From PALSA-270 sp963770245 (GTDB taxonomy: Bacteria > Acidobacteriota > Terriglobia > Terriglobales > Acidobacteriaceae): a stretch of DNA of 64,000 bases. Below are positions 60,609-64,000 of this stretch, in pieces. Numbering within the stretch: position 1 is the first letter of the stretch; the number at the start of each line of letters is the position of its first letter. The notes beneath the pieces are model-generated. The model had not been told where the DNA came from, searched no databases, and saw only the letters and a list, made by a program, of their open reading frames with translations. The DNA is taken from assembly GCA_963770245.1 (NCBI GenBank), contig CAVYOX010000008.1, forward strand, positions 558,001-622,000, in the 5' to 3' direction. Both the position numbers and the translations under genes were made by a program.

Positions 60609-63600
60609 ATGTTCAAGTCTCTCATCGCGTTTTGCCTAAGCCGCCGCCCGATTGTGGTGGTGGGTTTGCTGCTGTTTGCTGGCACGGGGCTCATTGCTTT
60701 CAAGATGCTCAACATCGAGGCGTATCCGAACCCAACGCCCGTCATCTTGGAAATTACCGCGCAGGCGCCGGGCCTCTCTGCCGAGGAGATGGAACGTTAC
60801 TACACGCGCCCAACGGAAATTGGACTCTACACCACGCCCGGCATCGACGTTATCCGCTCTACTTCGTTTTATGGCCTGTCCTTTGTGCGCGTCAGCTTCA
60901 AATATGGGGTGGACTATAACTTCGCCTATGCCCAGGCTTCGGTCGCGATGCAACAGAACGTTAGCCTGCCAGGCGGCCAGGTTCCGAACATCCAAGCCAA
61001 CAGCTCGACGGGCGAAATCTATCGTTATCAGGTCGTCGGCCCTAAGCATTTCGGAATCACGAATCTGCGCACGGTTCAAGATTGGATCGTGGCGCGCCGA
61101 TTGTTGACTATTCCCGGCATCGCAGCCATCAACAGCTGGGGCGGCCCCACCAAGGAATTTCAGGTCGAGGTAGACCCGCACAAGCTCGAAGCCTACAGCG
61201 TTACTGTGCCCCAAATCCTGAACGCGCTGGGCAACGCGAACATTAACGTGGGTGGACGCGAAATCCACATTGGCCAGCAGTCCATCAATATTCGAGGTGT
61301 CGGCCTGATTGATGACGGGGGCAGTGACGATTTGGCCCAGGGCTATAAGGTCGACGACATCGAGAATGTGGTTCTGACCCAGGTCAACGGCGTCCCGGTG
61401 TTGATGAAGGACATCGGGAAGGTCTCGATCGGTTACAGGCCAAGACTCGGAATTCTAGGCCGCGACCAACAGAGCGATGTCGTTGGATCGATCGTGGTGA
61501 TGCGGCGTACAGAGCAGACCGCGAACATGATTCCAAAGGTCAAAGATGAAATTGACAAGTTGAATCACGACGGGAGTCTGCCGCCGGGAGTCAAGGTTGT
61601 TCCTTATTACGACCGCTCCTCGCTGATCGCCATCACTACCCACACGGTTCTGCACAACTTGATATTCGGATGTGTGCTGGTCTTCTTGATCCAATGGATT
61701 TTCCTCGGCAATCTGCGTAGCGCGGTCATTGTTGGTTTGAACATCCCCTTCGCGCTGTTCTTCGCCACCATTCTCCTGGTGATTCTGGGGGAAAGCGCAA
61801 ACCTGCTGTCGGTGGGCGCCGTGGATTTCGGCATCATTGTGGATTCGGCTGTGATCCTGGTCGAGAATATCTTTCGCAATTTTCAACGAAACCAGGAAGA
61901 AAGACAGGGTCTGCTCCAACGTTTGTCGGCAGGTGCCTGGGGGCCCGACCCGACCAGAACCCTGGAACACGAAGCGTCAGCCAACGGATGGACGGATCGT
62001 TTGCGGCTGATTCTGATCAGCGCGCTGCAGGTGGACAAGGCGGTTCTATTCTCGGCGCTCATTACGGTGGCCGGTTTCGTGCCGCTTTTCACCATGCAGG
62101 GAATCGAGGGTCAGATTTTCGGCCCCATGGCGCGCACCTACGGTTACGCGTTAGCCGGGGCGTTAATTGCAACCTTCACCATCACGCCCGTGCTCGCTTC
62201 CATGCTGCTCCCTGAGCACGTGAAGGAAACCGAAACGATCGTTGTCCGGCTGTTGCACCGTCTTTACAATCCCGCGCTGCGCTTCGCGCTGAAGCGCCGT
62301 CCTCTCGCGGTTGGCATGGGCATCGCCTTTCTTGCGCTGTCCGCTTTTCTGGGATTGCAGCTCGGCAGCGAGTTTCTTCCGCATTTGGAAGAAGGCAACT
62401 TTTGGATTCGTGCCTCCATGCCGATCACGCTCTCGCTCGAAGACGGCGAGGCCGCCTCCAGAAAAATGCGCGAAGTCCTCCTGAGACATCCCGAAATCAC
62501 TACGGTGGTTTCGCAGCATGGCCGGCCGGACGACGGCAGCGATGCGTCGCCATTCTCGAATGTCGAATTATTCGCGCCGCTGAAGCCGCTTGACGAGTGG
62601 CCAGGGGGCTTGACCAAGGAAAAGTTAACCGACCAGATTCAAGCGGAGTTTAACAACGAGTTGCCGGGAGTCGTCTTCAATTTCTCCCAATACATTCAGG
62701 ACAACATCGAGGAAGGGATCTCGGGTGTAAAAGGCTCCAATTCGGTCAAGATCGTCGGCCCCAATCTCGAAGTCTTGACGAAGCTGGCCGAGCAGGTCCG
62801 CGACCAAATGAGCGCGGTTCGCGGCATCGCCGACCTAGGCATTTTCCCGGTGCTGGGGCAGCCCAACCTGAACATCAAGGTCGATCGTGCCAAGGCCGCG
62901 CGCTATGGCCTCAATTCCGGCGATGTTAACACGGTCATTCAAGCGGCCATGGGCGGAGCGGTGGCGACACAGGTCCTGGAGGGCGAGCGGCAGTTCGATC
63001 TCGTCGTCCGCTATACGCCTGAATACCGCGAGAGCATCGATAACATTCGCAACATCAAAGTGGCCTATCAGACCAGCAGCGTCGCCAATGCCTACATACC
63101 GTTGAGCGAACTGGCCACGATTACATTAGATACAGGAGCGGCCTGGATTTATCACGAGAGCGTGCAGCGCTTCATCCCGGTCAAGTTCGGCGTCCGTGGC
63201 CGCGACCTTGGCAGCACTGTTGAAGAAGCGCAGCAGCGAATCGCCAAGAACGTGCAACTCCCCTCTGGATACCGGCTGATTTGGGCCGGCGAGTTCGGAG
63301 ACCTGCAGGAAGCCAGGAAACGCCTGGAAATCATTGTGCCGATCAGCCTCGTGCTGATTGTCGGTTTACTCTACACATTGTTCAATAACTTGCGCGACTG
63401 TCTTCTGACGCTCGCAGGAATTCCCTTCGCGGTTGCTGGCGGCGTGTTGGCTCTTTATGTCTCCGGTCTCAATTTCAGCATCTCCGCTGCCATCGGCTTC
63501 GTCTCGCTCTTCGGCGTGTCTGTCATGGACGGCATCCTGATGATTACTTTTTACAACCAGGAAAGAGTTCACGGTCTGGCGCCGGTGGATGCGATGTACC

Positions 63601-63839
63601 GCGCCGCATCCACCCGCATGCGCCCCCTGCTGATGACCGCGCTTTCAGCGTGCATTGGCCTGCTTCCCGCGGCAATTTCCACGGGTATCGGCAGCCAGGT
63701 GCAGCGTCCGCTCGCCACTGTAATTGTGGGCGGCATGCTGGTCGGCCCCGTGATGCTGCTTCTCGCTGTGCCTGCGCTGAGAATGATATTTCTAGGCCGT
63801 GATAATCACCCACACCCACCATCAGGAGAATTGCTATGA
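60609..63839 (+). CDS. CzcA-like heavy-metal-type RND efflux pump
   Basis: 1076 residues from the ATG at 60609. Seen: MFKSLIAFCLSRRPIVVVGLLL, IEAYPNPTPVILEITAQAPGLSAEEMERYYTRPTEIGL, helix 4 with VDFGIIVDSAVILVENIFRNF (the HME-type D-F-G...D relay), the large periplasmic loops, IAGIPFAVAGGVLALYVSGL-like helix and the end TRMRPLLMTALSACIGLLPAAISTGIGSQVQRPLATVIVGGMLVGPVML. Only moderately similar to the pump at 8100-11273, so it is a distinct system rather than a copy. It starts 37 bases after the adaptor stop. Metal or organic substrate is not readable. Confidence 0.92.
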   Translation: MFKSLIAFCLSRRPIVVVGLLLFAGTGLIAFKMLNIEAYPNPTPVILEITAQAPGLSAEEMERYYTRPTEIGLYTTPGIDVIRSTSFYGLSFVRVSFKYGVDYNFAYAQASVAMQQNVSLPGGQVPNIQANSSTGEIYRYQVVGPKHFGITNLRTVQDWIVARRLLTIPGIAAINSWGGPTKEFQVEVDPHKLEAYSVTVPQILNALGNANINVGGREIHIGQQSINIRGVGLIDDGGSDDLAQGYKVDDIENVVLTQVNGVPVLMKDIGKVSIGYRPRLGILGRDQQSDVVGSIVVMRRTEQTANMIPKVKDEIDKLNHDGSLPPGVKVVPYYDRSSLIAITTHTVLHNLIFGCVLVFLIQWIFLGNLRSAVIVGLNIPFALFFATILLVILGESANLLSVGAVDFGIIVDSAVILVENIFRNFQRNQEERQGLLQRLSAGAWGPDPTRTLEHEASANGWTDRLRLILISALQVDKAVLFSALITVAGFVPLFTMQGIEGQIFGPMARTYGYALAGALIATFTITPVLASMLLPEHVKETETIVVRLLHRLYNPALRFALKRRPLAVGMGIAFLALSAFLGLQLGSEFLPHLEEGNFWIRASMPITLSLEDGEAASRKMREVLLRHPEITTVVSQHGRPDDGSDASPFSNVELFAPLKPLDEWPGGLTKEKLTDQIQAEFNNELPGVVFNFSQYIQDNIEEGISGVKGSNSVKIVGPNLEVLTKLAEQVRDQMSAVRGIADLGIFPVLGQPNLNIKVDRAKAARYGLNSGDVNTVIQAAMGGAVATQVLEGERQFDLVVRYTPEYRESIDNIRNIKVAYQTSSVANAYIPLSELATITLDTGAAWIYHESVQRFIPVKFGVRGRDLGSTVEEAQQRIAKNVQLPSGYRLIWAGEFGDLQEARKRLEIIVPISLVLIVGLLYTLFNNLRDCLLTLAGIPFAVAGGVLALYVSGLNFSISAAIGFVSLFGVSVMDGILMITFYNQERVHGLAPVDAMYRAASTRMRPLLMTALSACIGLLPAAISTGIGSQVQRPLATVIVGGMLVGPVMLLLAVPALRMIFLGRDNHPHPPSGELL

Positions 63840-64000
63840 AGGTCACTCCCCTTCTGTTTCTGAGCCTAATTGTGACGATGAGCTTGACCGCGTTGATGCC
63901 TGGGACAAGTTATGCGGCCCTATCCCAACAAACGTCGGCTGAGAGTTCCGCGACCACACCCGTCGCAGAAAATCCCTCTAACGAACAAAGATATCCCCGG
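63836..64000 (+). CDS. exported protein, 5' part only (probable outer-membrane factor of the RND set)
   Basis: The ATG overlaps the pump stop (ATGA), with AGGAG 7 bases upstream. The visible 55 codons start with a signal peptide (KVTPLLFLSLIVTMSLTALMPG, cleavage near SYAA) and a Ser/Thr-rich segment. Its position after adaptor and pump makes an outer-membrane channel likely, but the conserved part lies beyond the window. Confidence 0.65.
   Translation, partial: MKVTPLLFLSLIVTMSLTALMPGTSYAALSQQTSAESSATTPVAENPSNEQRYPR

Overview
The window looks like a piece of an Acidobacteriota chromosome (Terriglobia-like). This is inferred from protein style, not from a marker gene: GC content is high (roughly 60 percent by eye), and there are several CRTAC1-type FG-GAP/ASPIC-UnbV proteins, secreted TPR proteins, a Ser/Thr kinase with a C-terminal beta-propeller, Big2-type lipoproteins, paired DUF3300/DUF2950 genes and CzcA-type RND pumps. 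No rRNA, tRNA or CRISPR array was seen.

Layout. 0-3.5 kb: DUF2950 (cut by the window edge), DUF3300, a DUF1003 membrane protein whose 3' end is partly duplicated downstream, and a secreted barrel-like protein. 3.6-12.5 kb (minus strand): a tripartite RND efflux set (adaptor, CzcA-like pump, outer-membrane factor with a frameshift), then a KDPG-aldolase-like gene, a zinc-ribbon/DnaJ-type finger protein and an APC permease. 12.7-20 kb: a large outer-membrane barrel, a LysR regulator, a small secreted protein and a KdpDE-like two-component system. Shared upstream elements suggest these form one small regulon. 20-24.5 kb: a conserved hypothetical, an intact ISL3-family insertion sequence with an 8-bp target duplication, and a large hypothetical. 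24.8-29.2 kb: an operon (secreted protein, GntR/YtrA-type regulator, ABC ATPase, permease, two DUF4386 membrane proteins) behind a promoter carrying a perfect 26-bp palindrome.

29.3-43 kb: a secreted hypothetical split by a frameshift, a CusF-like/SCO1 fusion coupled to a PpiC-TPR-FG-GAP-UnbV giant, a GH5-like hydrolase, a CRTAC1 protein, a broken TPR/CRTAC1 chimera, two TPR proteins and a ThuA-like protein. 43-51.3 kb: a GH95-like glycosidase, a Big2/parallel beta-helix lipoprotein and a membrane Ser/Thr kinase. 51.4-54.8 kb: a decayed stretch with an exonuclease III/CRTAC1 in-frame chimera, a methyltransferase remnant, an RcnR/CsoR-type regulator with a G-tract operator, and an NRAMP/CBS in-frame remnant. 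54.9-64 kb: an OprB-like porin, then a PAS histidine kinase/NarL-type regulator pair divergent from a second RND efflux operon that runs off the right edge.

The main theme is envelope metal or solute handling (two RND systems, SCO/CusF, an RcnR-type sensor, an NRAMP remnant) plus secreted repeat proteins. The most unusual features are the repeated gene chimeras that keep one gene's 5' end and another gene's (or the same gene's) 3' end, the shared upstream element around the KdpDE-like system, and several 14-15 bp tandem duplications at or near gene starts.
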